Shown: in pieces, positions 1 to 12,275 of the stretch
Layout: every line of letters starts with the position of its first letter
Numbering within the stretch: the stretch's first letter is position 1
Source: Begonia masoniana
Lineage: Eukaryota > Streptophyta > Magnoliopsida > Cucurbitales > Begoniaceae
Length of the DNA: 64,000 nt
Assembly: GCA_022432975.1 (NCBI GenBank)
Contig: CM039508.1
Coordinates: 15,189,549 to 15,253,548, forward strand
Direction of reading: 5' to 3'
The notes under the pieces: model-generated
What the model was told of the DNA's origin: nothing
Seen by the model: only the letters and a program-made list of their open reading frames with translations
Databases searched by the model: none
Position numbers and translations under genes: made by a program

Positions 1-1264
1 CTTCCTTTCTTCTTCTTCTCCTCAATCCTATAACTGATCACCAAACTTCATAAGGCTACACCAACATCACATTCATCATAACAATACATTTCAACATAAA
101 ATCACTCAACATTCGCACATCCTTCATAATCTTGCTCATTCCTCAATTCACCAATCATTGTAGATACGATTCAAAGCGTTTAAAACAGAGTAAATTTCAT
201 GAAGACAAACTACGTGGATCCATTTGAAAACTAATCAAAATCCCTACGAAGTTCGACAACCAAGCAGTTCCAGTGTAGATTTCAAAATCATCACTTAGAC
301 ATCCTATACGTTTGTTCACAAAACTACACAAAACCATTTTTATGTAATTTCCCAACTAATTAATCAAAACGCACTATCTATACACTTTCCCAATCATTTA
401 CCCTATCATAGTAAAATACCTATACATCCATCTCCCACGGGTCAGAATTGCACCAACTGCACCAACGCGCACCCACGGGCACCCTCCATCAACCAGCTAT
501 GCATCGAGTGGAGGAATATCATCCTCACCTGTTTCGAAATCATCTACACCACAGAGACATTCTATGAGCTAAAGGCTCTGTAAATCTACGTAAATGCAAA
601 TGCGTGCTATGCGTATGTCGTTCATAAAATCATGTAGTCGTGTTTTAATCCTTACGTTACATAGCAGGATATCACCGAGGTCTACTTTCACCAGATGGAG
701 AGGGCACGTCTGGCGGTTAGACAGCCCTTTTCATCTACCGCCCGGGGGGGGGGGGGGGGGGACATGCTTCGCCTACTGGAAAGCCATGTCTGAACCCCAC
801 CCTGTCGTGACCGGGATTACGTGCATTCGTTTCTTTTCATTAATTCAGTTCTTTTCATAAAACGCGTGTAGAAATTCATTTTCATGCTATTTTGAAAGAG
901 CGTGATGCATGTATAGTTCATATCGCACAATTTATAATTTACATAGAAAACAAACAATAAATCTTAGAAAACACACCACGACCTATACTTCTAAACTACC
1001 AACCACTTACTCTACAACTACGGAATTCACCAATATCCTCAATAACGTCATAACTCTTGGTGTAGGCCAAATCGGCCAAACAAAGCACGAAGACTTACCT
1101 CACGTCCATAGCACACCGAGCTCCGTCCACGAGTGTTGTTCACCTAAACCAAATTATAGAATTTATCATTAAAATCAGGCCTAGAACATCGAATTTGGAA
1201 GATAGCGAAACTCCTATCTAAGGAAACTTCTCCTAAATCTCCTATTTAACTCGTTGAGGCATTT
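1..1264 (-). mobile_element. Family A gypsy LTR, minus strand, right part cut off by insertion
   Basis: This is the 3' part of a minus-strand LTR that resumes at 13944-14629. It shares ordered blocks with the other minus-strand family A LTR at 52931-55371: the CCCACGGGTCA block near 437, the TCCTCACCTG block near 523, the tract before CATGCTTCGC near 762 and the GGTGTAGGCC block near 1060. The left end lies outside the window, so whether it is a solo LTR or belongs to a full element is unknown. The short open frames in it are incidental. Confidence 0.75.
744..761. repeat. 18-nt poly-G run
   Basis: A run of 18 G follows CCC. The related LTR at about 54012 has only a run of five G at this place (AGGAGGGGGTACATG). 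It is either a real expansion or a base-calling or assembly error. Confidence 0.9.
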
Positions 1265-2515
1265 TGTAATATCCAGCTTTTCTGGATATTATTATTTTAA
1301 TATATAATGACATTTTAGTAAATATGTCAAATCAAATCAGTTTCGCAAATGGAAAGCGTCATTATGATCCTAACGATTAATAAGAATTTTAAGGAAATTC
1401 TGGGAATTTTCGGAGATTAAACGCTATATTCCGAGTAAATACGTTTATCGTAATGTAAAGGACGTTTTAATAAGAATAGCAAACGAGGTCCGAATTGCGA
1501 ACGGACAGTCTTAATAAATCTCTAATAATAAGTTGGACTTATTGGTAAAATATGGAAATTTGGTGAACCTGAATAGTCGGACGATTAACGAACCGAAGGA
1601 CGAAACGAATATAAAAACAATGTAAGGGCAAAATGGTAATTTGGCAAACCAAATTTTATAAAAATTACACAAACCCTCTTTCTTCTTCATTTCTCTTCCT
1701 CCGTGATTTCCAGAGGTGATTTCTTCATCCTCCAGCTGCGGCGATTCAACCTCTCCGACCTCCGATCTCCTCCGTTTCTCTTCCGTTCCTCGTCATTTCT
1801 TCTCCTCTCGCTACCCTCGGTATGTACCTACAATCTCTGAACGTTTATTTTGAGTTCTCGGTTCGATTTAGAGTTAGGGTTTCAAATTAGGGTTTTGGTA
1901 TTTTTCGTTAAAAACGCAAATTAGGGCTCGTAATTAATAGGTTAGCCGTGATTAAGTATATATTGAACGTATTTGACGTTATTGGACGAAGTTAAATTGA
2001 ATTGTGGAAAAATGTTAAATTCGAGAAATTAGGGATTTTCGAGAAAGGTTCGTGAATTGTGATTTTGAACCATCGAGCGTGAATTGGTCGTTTAAACGTC
2101 TAGATTAATTAAGTTAGAACTTTAGAAAAGTTCCTTAGTTAAGAATTTTATTAAATTGGACAATTGGGAGTTCAGATGCGTCATATTGATAATATTGTAA
2201 ATTTGCCTCAGACGAACAACGCTCGTGGACGGAGCTTGAGCTGCAACGGACGCGAGGTAAGTTCTCGTGACCTTCTCTGGCCGATTGGCCTACACCGTAC
2301 TTCGATGTCGCGTCGAGGATTTTAGAGGATTGATTGTTTTAAATTGCTTTGGGTCGGGTAGATAGGTTTACAATTGTTATAGGTTATTCTATTTCGGTAT
2401 TGATGGTACATATGTTGCTTGTTTATTTTATGTTCATATCTGTTCATGCATCACGTGTTTTAAATGTCATGAAAACGAATTTCCGCACGACGTTTTAAAG
2501 TAAATGCAAAGAAAG

Positions 2516-2975
2516 AATGACCCTTCGGTATACAGTTTAAATGGCCCATCGATATACAGTTTATAGCAAAGTAAAGTAAAGAAATCGGTATATAGTTTAT
2601 AGCAAAGCAAAGTAAAGCAATCGATATACAGTTCAAATGACCCTTCGGTATACAGTTTAAATGGCCCATCGGTATACAGTTTATAGCAAAGTAAAGTAAA
2701 GAATCGGTATATAGTTTATAGCAAAGCAAAGTAAAGCAATCGATATACAGTTCAAATGACCCTTCGGTATACAGTTTAAATGGCCCATCGGTATACAGTT
2801 TATAGCAAAGTAAAGTAAAGAAATCGGTATATAGTTTATAGCAAAGTAAAGTAAAGAAATCGGTATATAGTTTATAGCAAAGCAAAGCAAAGCAAAGCAA
2901 AGCAAAGTAAAGCAATCGATATACAGTTCAAATGACCCTTCGGTATACAGTTTATAGCAAAGTAAAGTAAAGAAA
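2516..2975. repeat. Mixed 36/60/120-bp higher-order repeat
   Basis: Variants of the core CGGTATACAGTTTATAGCAA alternate with blocks containing ATGGCCCATCGG and ATGACCCTTCGG, repeating at roughly 120 bp. This is the diverged flank from which the homogeneous array to the right seems to have been amplified. Confidence 0.8.
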
Positions 2976-4770
2976 TCGGTATATAGTTTATAGCAAAGTA
3001 AAGTAAAGAAATCGGTATATAGTTTATAGCAAAGTAAAGTAAAGAAATCGGTATATAGTTTATAGCAAAGTAAAGTAAAGAAATCGGTATATAGTTTATA
3101 GCAAAGTAAAGTAAAGAAATCGGTATATAGTTTATAGCAAAGTAAAGTAAAGAAATCGGTATATAGTTTATAGCAAAGTAAAGTAAAGAAATCGGTATAT
3201 AGTTTATAGCAAAGTAAAGTAAAGAAATCGGTATATAGTTTATAGCAAAGTAAAGTAAAGAAATCGGTATATAGTTTATAGCAAAGTAAAGTAAAGAAAT
3301 CGGTATATAGTTTATAGCAAAGTAAAGTAAAGAAATCGGTATATAGTTTATAGCAAAGTAAAGTAAAGAAATCGGTATATAGTTTATAGCAAAGTAAAGT
3401 AAAGAAATCGGTATATAGTTTATAGCAAAGTAAAGTAAAGAAATCGGTATATAGTTTATAGCAAAGTAAAGTAAAGAAATCGGTATATAGTTTATAGCAA
3501 AGTAAAGTAAAGAAATCGGTATATAGTTTATAGCAAAGTAAAGTAAAGAAATCGGTATATAGTTTATAGCAAAGTAAAGTAAAGAAATCGGTATATAGTT
3601 TATAGCAAAGTAAAGTAAAGAAATCGGTATATAGTTTATAGCAAAGTAAAGTAAAGAAATCGGTATATAGTTTATAGCAAAGTAAAGTAAAGAAATCGGT
3701 ATATAGTTTATAGCAAAGTAAAGTAAAGAAATCGGTATATAGTTTATAGCAAAGTAAAGTAAAGAAATCGGTATATAGTTTATAGCAAAGTAAAGTAAAG
3801 AAATCGGTATATAGTTTATAGCAAAGTAAAGTAAAGAAATCGGTATATAGTTTATAGCAAAGTAAAGTAAAGAAATCGGTATATAGTTTATAGCAAAGTA
3901 AAGTAAAGAAATCGGTATATAGTTTATAGCAAAGTAAAGTAAAGAAATCGGTATATAGTTTATAGCAAAGTAAAGTAAAGAAATCGGTATATAGTTTATA
4001 GCAAAGTAAAGTAAAGAAATCGGTATATAGTTTATAGCAAAGTAAAGTAAAGAAATCGGTATATAGTTTATAGCAAAGTAAAGTAAAGAAATCGGTATAT
4101 AGTTTATAGCAAAGTAAAGTAAAGAAATCGGTATATAGTTTATAGCAAAGTAAAGTAAAGAAATCGGTATATAGTTTATAGCAAAGTAAAGTAAAGAAAT
4201 CGGTATATAGTTTATAGCAAAGTAAAGTAAAGAAATCGGTATATAGTTTATAGCAAAGTAAAGTAAAGAAATCGGTATATAGTTTATAGCAAAGTAAAGT
4301 AAAGAAATCGGTATATAGTTTATAGCAAAGTAAAGTAAAGAAATCGGTATATAGTTTATAGCAAAGTAAAGTAAAGAAATCGGTATATAGTTTATAGCAA
4401 AGTAAAGTAAAGAAATCGGTATATAGTTTATAGCAAAGTAAAGTAAAGAAATCGGTATATAGTTTATAGCAAAGTAAAGTAAAGAAATCGGTATATAGTT
4501 TATAGCAAAGTAAAGTAAAGAAATCGGTATATAGTTTATAGCAAAGTAAAGTAAAGAAATCGGTATATAGTTTATAGCAAAGTAAAGTAAAGAAATCGGT
4601 ATATAGTTTATAGCAAAGTAAAGTAAAGAAATCGGTATATAGTTTATAGCAAAGTAAAGTAAAGAAATCGGTATATAGTTTATAGCAAAGTAAAGTAAAG
4701 AAATCGGTATATAGTTTATAGCAAAGTAAAGTAAAGAAATCGGTATATAGTTTATAGCAAAGTAAAGTAA
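2976..4770. repeat. Homogeneous 36-bp tandem array, 49 copies plus a partial one
   Basis: The unit begins TCGGTATATAGTTTATAGCA and ends AAGTAAAGTAAAGAAA. Period 36 fits the coordinates exactly (4740-2976 = 49 x 36), and the copies look identical by eye. The period is a multiple of 3, so a long minus-strand frame stays open (12-residue repeat); I do not consider it a gene. The 3' LTR lacks this expansion. Confidence 0.95.
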
Positions 4771-4946
4771 ATTTTTTTGAAATGTTTTTAGGTTGTTACG
4801 GATATGCTCGGTTTTTAGAGCTATCCACGCGGTTGGATTTCGCAAAGTCCGCTGTAAGTCGATTAAGTTTAGTTTACAAGTGATTATGGTAATTGATGAA
4901 AAATGGTGGAAGAATGAGGAATTGGTAGAAAATTGAGAAATGGTTG

Positions 4947-5020
4947 CTCTCTGGAATCGGATTCCAGAGAGGTTAAGGTTTGAAGTTTTATGTGTTTGCT
5001 CTCTGGAAATTCCAGAGAGC
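4947..5020. repeat. Two perfect inverted repeats in the LTR
   Basis: CTCTCTGGAAT (4947-4957) pairs with ATTCCAGAGAG (4961-4971). GCTCTCTGGAA (4998-5008) pairs with TTCCAGAGAGC (5010-5020). Similar stems occur at 31665-31690 and 53290-53330 in other family A LTRs, in the same position just outside the GC-rich hairpin module. Confidence 0.85.
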
Positions 5021-5073
5021 ACTTGTATAGAAAAGAAAACAGAGAAGGGGAGTGAAGTGGCGACTGGGCGCTG

Positions 5074-7098
5074 CTGAGGCGCATGGCCTCAGCGATCGAT
5101 CTCTGCTGAGGCGCATGGCCTCAGCGATCGATCTCTGCTGAGGCGCATGGCCTCAGCGATCGATCTCTGCTGAGGCGCATGGCCTCAGCGATCGATCTCT
5201 GCTGAGGCGCATGGCCTCAGCGATCGATCTCTGCTGAGGCGCATGGCCTCAGCGATCGATCTCTGCTGAGGCGCATGGCCTCAGCGATCGATCTCTGCTG
5301 AGGCGCATGGCCTCAGCGATCGATCTCTGCTGAGGCGCATGGCCTCAGCGATCGATCTCTGCTGAGGCGCATGGCCTCAGCGATCGATCTCTGCTGAGGC
5401 GCATGGCCTCAGCGATCGATCTCTGCTGAGGCGCATGGCCTCAGCGATCGATCTCTGCTGAGGCGCATGGCCTCAGCGATCGATCTCTGCTGAGGCGCAT
5501 GGCCTCAGCGATCGATCTCTGCTGAGGCGCATGGCCTCAGCGATCGATCTCTGCTGAGGCGCATGGCCTCAGCGATCGATCTCTGCTGAGGCGCATGGCC
5601 TCAGCGATCGATCTCTGCTGAGGCGCATGGCCTCAGCGATCGATCTCTGCTGAGGCGCATGGCCTCAGCGATCGATCTCTGCTGAGGCGCATGGCCTCAG
5701 CGATCGATCTCTGCTGAGGCGCATGGCCTCAGCGATCGATCTCTGCTGAGGCGCATGGCCTCAGCGATCGATCTCTGCTGAGGCGCATGGCCTCAGCGAT
5801 CGATCTCTGCTGAGGCGCATGGCCTCAGCGATCGATCTCTGCTGAGGCGCATGGCCTCAGCGATCGATCTCTGCTGAGGCGCATGGCCTCAGCGATCGAT
5901 CTCTGCTGAGGCGCATGGCCTCAGCGATCGATCTCTGCTGAGGCGCATGGCCTCAGCGATCGATCTCTGCTGAGGCGCATGGCCTCAGCGATCGATCTCT
6001 GCTGAGGCGCATGGCCTCAGCGATCGATCTCTGCTGAGGCGCATGGCCTCAGCGATCGATCTCTGCTGAGGCGCATGGCCTCAGCGATCGATCTCTGCTG
6101 AGGCGCATGGCCTCAGCGATCGATCTCTGCTGAGGCGCATGGCCTCAGCGATCGATCTCTGCTGAGGCGCATGGCCTCAGCGATCGATCTCTGCTGAGGC
6201 GCATGGCCTCAGCGATCGATCTCTGCTGAGGCGCATGGCCTCAGCGATCGATCTCTGCTGAGGCGCATGGCCTCAGCGATCGATCTCTGCTGAGGCGCAT
6301 GGCCTCAGCGATCGATCTCTGCTGAGGCGCATGGCCTCAGCGATCGATCTCTGCTGAGGCGCATGGCCTCAGCGATCGATCTCTGCTGAGGCGCATGGCC
6401 TCAGCGATCGATCTCTGCTGAGGCGCATGGCCTCAGCGATCGATCTCTGCTGAGGCGCATGGCCTCAGCGATCGATCTCTGCTGAGGCGCATGGCCTCAG
6501 CGATCGATCTCTGCTGAGGCGCATGGCCTCAGCGATCGATCTCTGCTGAGGCGCATGGCCTCAGCGATCGATCTCTGCTGAGGCGCATGGCCTCAGCGAT
6601 CGATCTCTGCTGAGGCGCATGGCCTCAGCGATCGATCTCTGCTGAGGCGCATGGCCTCAGCGATCGATCTCTGCTGAGGCGCATGGCCTCAGCGATCGAT
6701 CTCTGCTGAGGCGCATGGCCTCAGCGATCGATCTCTGCTGAGGCGCATGGCCTCAGCGATCGATCTCTGCTGAGGCGCATGGCCTCAGCGATCGATCTCT
6801 GCTGAGGCGCATGGCCTCAGCGATCGATCTCTGCTGAGGCGCATGGCCTCAGCGATCGATCTCTGCTGAGGCGCATGGCCTCAGCGATCGATCTCTGCTG
6901 AGGCGCATGGCCTCAGCGATCGATCTCTGCTGAGGCGCATGGCCTCAGCGATCGATCTCTGCTGAGGCGCATGGCCTCAGCGATCGATCTCTGCTGAGGC
7001 GCATGGCCTCAGCGATCGATCTCTGCTGAGGCGCATGGCCTCAGCGATCGATCTCTGCTGAGGCGCATGGCCTCAGCGATCGATCTCTGCTGAGGCGC
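5074..7098. repeat. 32-bp hairpin-forming tandem array, 63 copies
   Basis: Each unit is CTGAGGCGCATGGCCTCAG followed by CGATCGATCTCTG. (7090-5074)/32 gives exactly 63 copies plus a 9-bp stub, and the copies look identical. Every unit holds a 7-bp perfect stem, CTGAGGC and GCCTCAG, around the loop GCATG, then the palindromic CGATCG. A shorter version (about 18 units) is at 13044-13705 in the 3' LTR. Confidence 0.95.
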
Positions 7099-7129
7099 TT
7101 CGAGGAAGGATCCTAGCAGATGACGCGCT

Positions 7130-8212
7130 AGATCGATTTTACGGAGTTGTTAGGATCGCCCGTCGCCATGCATATGGACCGGCAAGCGCAGCAGATTGCC
7201 AGACTTAGTAAATCGGGAGAACCAGAGGGCCCCTGCGGATTGGTATTTCCCAACAACCATGGGCATAGCAAAAGTTTCAGGGCCTACGACCTCCAGTGTT
7301 TCGATGGATCGATCATCGGATCCTACTGTTGCGGAGAATGGATCCGAGTTTATGGAGGATATGTGTAGCTTAATGCCGAGGTAGGGCAACGGGAAGGCAT
7401 GGTGGCGTATGCTACTTTTTCACTTGGCGATGGATGCCGTGTTCTGGTGGGATTCAATCAAAGCGACGACGGACGTAACAGTTATGACTTGGGATCGGTT
7501 CAAGTTTTTATTTTTCGACAAGTATTTTAGCCGCGCAGTGAGAGTGGCGAAGAGGAACGAGTTCACCCAGCTGAGGCAGACAGGTTCAGTTGCAGAGTAT
7601 ATCCGGAAGTTTGAGGCTTTATCGCGATTTGCACCGCGCCTTGTTAGCGATAACGAGGAGAAGGTACACCAGTTTATGGAGGGCCTTAATTCAGAGATCC
7701 GGATGCACGTTGTTGTATCAGGTATTATTGATGTACCCTATTCTGACATCACAGCTAGGGCTCTAGATATTGAGGCCGCCAGAGCTACTTGTGTTAGACC
7801 GAGGGAGCCAGCTAAGGGCTTCTTCCGCGAGATACAGCCTCAGTCGCAGGACCTAGGTTGGCAGCCGAGAGCGCAGTCGCAACAACAACCACAAAGAGAC
7901 GTTAAAAGGCCTCTAGAGGGAGGTAACGATCGAGGGAAAGGCAAGCAGGTACAAGGAGCTTCCTGGTTACCTCTTTGTCCTAAATGCCAGAGGGAGCACA
8001 GAGGGCAGTGCAGAGTAGGCACAGACGTGTGCTATTGGTGTGGAGAACCAGGCCATTTTGTTAAAGACTGCCCGAATCGAGGTCGAGGTCAATCAGGCGG
8101 AGATCAACATGACAGGGATCAAAGGAAAGTTGTACCGAGAGTCTTTGCATTCATCGAGCCTGACAACGCCGACGATGGGGCCCAACCTTCTACAATTGCA
8201 GGTATTATTTAA
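7130..8212 (+). pseudogene. gag: Ty3/gypsy gag remnant
   Basis: Gag packages the retroelement RNA in the cytoplasmic virus-like particle. The 5' part (about 7147-7384) aligns with the gag at 32181 only when frames are switched: it has MEDM-like and FQ-PP-like pieces and an early stop. From 7409 an open frame of 267 codons holds the retrotransposon gag core (FWWDSIKATTDVTVMTWDRF near its start, then a KYFSRAV block) and a CCHC zinc knuckle, CYWCGEPGHFVKDC, near residue 210. It ends at TAA (8210-8212), where the related element continues into protease. The start codon region was lost at the junction with the 32-bp array. It is non-functional as it stands, though the zinc-knuckle half is intact. 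Confidence 0.85.
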
Positions 8213-9870
8213 ATTACTTGTACAATGATATGTATATGATAGATAAAATATTTAGATCTGAAATTAGTAAAGAAGAGAGTAATAGGTGAGTAAGAAGGAA
8301 TTACTAGGCGAACCTCAAAGAAAAGATAATAGGACACACATATAACAATAAACGCCATATAGAAATATAGTTCTACATTAGTAGGATTAGTTCGATTTAA
8401 TCAACGGAGTTTGCGCACCTAAGGTTTAGTAACAACTAGAGGAATACACCTTATGAGATATGGATTTTAAGTAGGTAGGGATTATGTCTAATTGACAACC
8501 TTTTGGAGTATTAGGATACGACTAGTCAAGAAAGAAGAATGTTTAGAAATAAACCTATAAAGGGATACCTAGACTGTTATAATACCCGAAGTGTGTTTAA
8601 ATAGATCAAGTACCGTAGAGCTCGTATATTGAGGATTCGTATGAAGTTAGGAGAGATAGAATTCAAGAGTTAAACTTAGAATGATTTTCGGGTAGAATAG
8701 TTGGAACCTGATTGGAAAGAGCGAACAAAAATAGATTAGTTGATGAACTCAAAGTAGCCTTGAGGAATTTAATGAAGGTAAAGTAGATCGTTGGAATAAA
8801 TGAGAGCTTAGATTGGCGTTTAAAGGATAACAAATTGAGAACTTTGTGATTCATAGAGTAGGGAGAGTGAGAATTATCACCGAAACCATCTAAGTAAACT
8901 TAGAGGTGAGACTAAGTTAGTAAACTTCTAGTGATTGACTCGTGTGTGGCAGGTCGAGACCAAGTAGTGCCTAGATGGCTTAGGTTAGAATGACTAGTTT
9001 AGAGCGCATCAATGAGGAGATTTAGAGACTTGACCGTGCTTAGAGCAAATAGAGTTTAAGATAAACAAAGGAGTGTAACGTAAGCAGTGTGAGAACTTTG
9101 ATTGAGAATATAGTGGTAGAATTTAAGGACAAAACTCTGGTGACATAGTTCGAGGAGTATAGCATTGTAAGCTTAGTTGTAGAATCTGCCCTGAATTAAC
9201 TGGCAGGATTGGTAAGTTTCCTAGGAAAATATGTGATTTAGAGATTGACCCTAGGGATGACGGAATCAGAGTTATTAAAAGGAAGTTCAAATTTTGTTAA
9301 AGATAGAATTCTAAGTAAATACCGACTGTAGCTCATAGTTTGAATTCTAAGTAAATACCGACTGTAGCTCATAGTTTGACTCATATAGGCCAAGTAGTGT
9401 TATAGTCGTATAGTTGCAGGGTATAACAATGAGGACTTAACTAGGAAACTCGCACCGAAATAGTCTCCAAAGGCTAAGGGGTTACCCAAGAAGTTGGGGG
9501 GACCAGTAAATCCTTTGGGTGATACAGTTACGAGGAATCGTTACCCGGGCGAATATAGAAGTTTGGGTCGACGTGAATCTCGACTACAGACGAAACCAAC
9601 GAAACTATGGAGAATTTTAGACAAATCAATTGGAGATTTAAGAATTTAACTAAGTTCAGTACTCTAGTAAGGAAGTGTACGATCAGATTGAAGGTAGAGA
9701 ATACAAGTTTAGGGCCGATATTGGAGGATACAGTGGAAAGTTTTGGTTAAGAACCACGATGAATGACCGTAAGTACAGATGATGATTGAAGCATAAGACC
9801 GCTTGATCTGAAACATTAGAATCAAAGGTTATAAGTTATGATAAATTTTGAGGACAAAATTTTAAATAAG
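8213..9870 (+). other. Non-coding internal region of the gag-only element
   Basis: About 1.65 kb lies where protease-RT-integrase would be. I find no pol motif in any frame. It is purine-rich on the plus strand, with many GAG and TAG words. A 36-bp direct repeat containing GAATTCTAAGTAAATACCGA occurs at about 9308-9379. The 3' end (AGGACAAAATTTTAAATAAG) resembles the sequence just before the 3' LTR at 36698, so the end of the ancestral element has been kept. Confidence 0.7.
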
Positions 9871-9880
9871 GTGGGTGGAA
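9868..9880 (+). promoter_or_regulatory. Polypurine tract of the gag-only element
   Basis: AAGGTGGGTGGAA lies directly before the TGTAATATCC start of the 3' LTR. It is the expected primer for plus-strand DNA synthesis and is equivalent to AAGGAGGGTAGAA at 36685-36697. Confidence 0.7.
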
Positions 9881-9998
9881 TGTAATATCCAGCTTTTCTG
9901 GATATTATTATTTTAATATAATGACATTTTAGTAAATATGTCAAATCAAATCAGTTTCGCAAATGGAAAGCGTCATTATGATCCTAACGATTAATAAG

Positions 9999-10354
<356 letters not shown>

Positions 10355-10683
10355 ATATTGTAAATTTGCCTCAGACGAACAACGCTCGTGGACGGAGCTT
10401 GAGCTGCAACGGACGCGAGGTAAGTTCTCGTGACCTTCTCTGGCCGATTGGCCTACACCGTACTTCGATGTCGCGTCGAGGATTTTAAGGATTGATTGTT
10501 TTAAATTGCTTGGGTCGGGTAGATAGGTTTACAATGTTATAGGTTATTCTATTTCGGTATTGATGGTACATTAGTTGCTTGTTTATTTTATGTTCATATC
10601 TGTTCATGCATCACGTGTTTTAAATGTTCCTGAAAACGAATTTCCGCACGACGTTTAAAGTAATGCAAGGAGAATGACCCTTC

Positions 10684-11000
10684 GGTATATAGTTTATAGC
10701 AAAGCAAAGTAAAGCAATCGATATACAGTTTAAATGGCCCATCGGTATACAGTTTATAGCAAAGCAAAGTAAAGCAATCGATATACAGTTTAAATGGCCC
10801 ATCGGTATACAGTTTATAGCAAAGCAAAGTAAAGCAATCGATATACAGTTTAAATGGCCCATCGGTATACAGTTTATAGCAAAGCAAAGTAAAGCAATCG
10901 ATATACAGTTTAAATGGCCCATCGGTATACAGTTTAAATGGCCCATCGGTATACAGTTTATAGCAAAGCAAAGTAAAGCAATCGATATACAGTTTAAATG
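10684..11000. repeat. 60-bp tandem repeat, about 5 copies
   Basis: Rows repeat every 60 bp. Each unit combines TATAGCAAAGCAAAGTAAAG with ATCGATATACAG and ATGGCCCATCGG. It is the same repeat family as 2516-4770 with a different period. Confidence 0.9.
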
Positions 11001-11899
11001 GCCCAATGTAAGGGCAAAATGGTAATTTGGCAAAACCAAATTTTATAAAAATTACACAAACCCTCTTTCTTCTTCATTTCTCTTCCTCCGTGATTTCCAG
11101 AGGTGATTTCTTCATCCTCCAGCTGCGGCGATTCAACCTCTCCGACCTCCGATCTCCTCCGTTTCTCTTCCGTTCCTCGTCATTTCTTCTCCTCTCGCTA
11201 CCCTCGGTATGTACCTACAATCTCTGAACGTTTATTTCGAGTTCTCGGTTCGATTTAGAGTTAGGGTTTCAAATTAGGGTTTTGGTATTTTTCGTTAAAA
11301 ACGCAAATTAGGGCTCGTAATTAATAGGTTAGCGTGATTAAGTATATATTGAACGTATTTGACGTTATTGGACGAAGTTAAATTGAATTGTGGAAAAATG
11401 TTAAATTCGAGAAATTAGGGATTTTCGAGAAAGGTTCGTGAATTGTGATTTTGAACCATCGAGCGTGAATTGGTCGTTTAAACGTCTAGATTAATTAAGT
11501 TAGAACTTTAGAAAAGTTCCTTAGTTAAGAATTTTATTAAATTGGACAATTGGGAGTTCAGATGCGTCATATTGATAATATTGTAAATTTGCCTCAGACG
11601 AACAACGCTCGTGGACGGAGCTTGAGCTGCAACGGACGCGAGGTAAGTTCTCGTGACCTTCTCTGGCCGATTGGCCTACACCGTACTTCGATGTCGCGTC
11701 GAGGATTTTAGAGGATTGATTGTTTTAAATTGCTTTGGGTCGGGTAGATAGGTTTACAATTGTTATAGGTTATTCTATTTCGGTATTGATGGTACATATG
11801 TTGCTTGTTTATTTTATGTTCATATCTGTTCATGCATCACGTGTTTTAAATGTCATGAAAACGAATTTCCGCACGACGTTTTAAAGTAAATGCAAAGGA

Positions 11900-12275
11900 A
11901 GAATGACCCTTCGGTATACAGTTTAAATGGCCCATCGGTATACAGTTTATAGCAAAGTAAAGTAAAGAAATCGGTATATAGTTTATAGCAAAGCAAAGTA
12001 AAGCAATCGATATACAGTTCAAATGACCTTTCGGTATACAGTTTAAATGGCCCATCGGTATACAGTTTATAGCAAAGTAAAGTAAAGAAATCGGTATATA
12101 GTTTATAGCAAAGCAAAGTAAAGCAATCGATATACAGTTTAAATGACCCTTCGGTATATAGTTTAAATGGCCCATCGGTATACAATTTATAGCAAAGTAA
12201 AGTAAAGAAATCGGTATATAGTTTATAGCAAAGCAAAGTAAAGCAATCGGTATACAGTTTATAGCAAAGCAAAGC
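11900..12275. repeat. 120-bp higher-order repeat, 3 copies
   Basis: The 120-bp blocks at 11941, 12061 and 12181 are almost identical. They match the 2516-2975 pattern of the 5' LTR and represent the unexpanded state of the 36-bp array. Confidence 0.85.

Larger units (their letters stand above)
1265..7098 (+). repeat. 5' LTR of the gag-only element, truncated at its 3' end
   Basis: It begins TGTAATATCC. The U3/R part (1265-2500) aligns by eye with 11006-11850 in the 3' LTR. A TTTATAAAAATT TATA-like site (about 1656) precedes a pyrimidine-rich leader. From 2516 it is almost all tandem repeat. At 4771 it jumps to sequence equivalent to 12751, so about 470 bp present in the 3' LTR is absent. The final array runs straight into gag, without the terminal LTR segment seen at 13705-13943. 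Confidence 0.8.

Noticed and set aside
2872..5022. 716-residue minus-strand frame of a 12-residue repeat
   Set aside because: It exists only because the 36-bp unit is divisible by 3 and free of stops. It lies in an LTR, and neighbouring frames do the same.
2516..7098. CRISPR-like array
   Set aside because: The units are directly adjacent with no unique spacers, no cas genes are present and the context is a plant retroelement.
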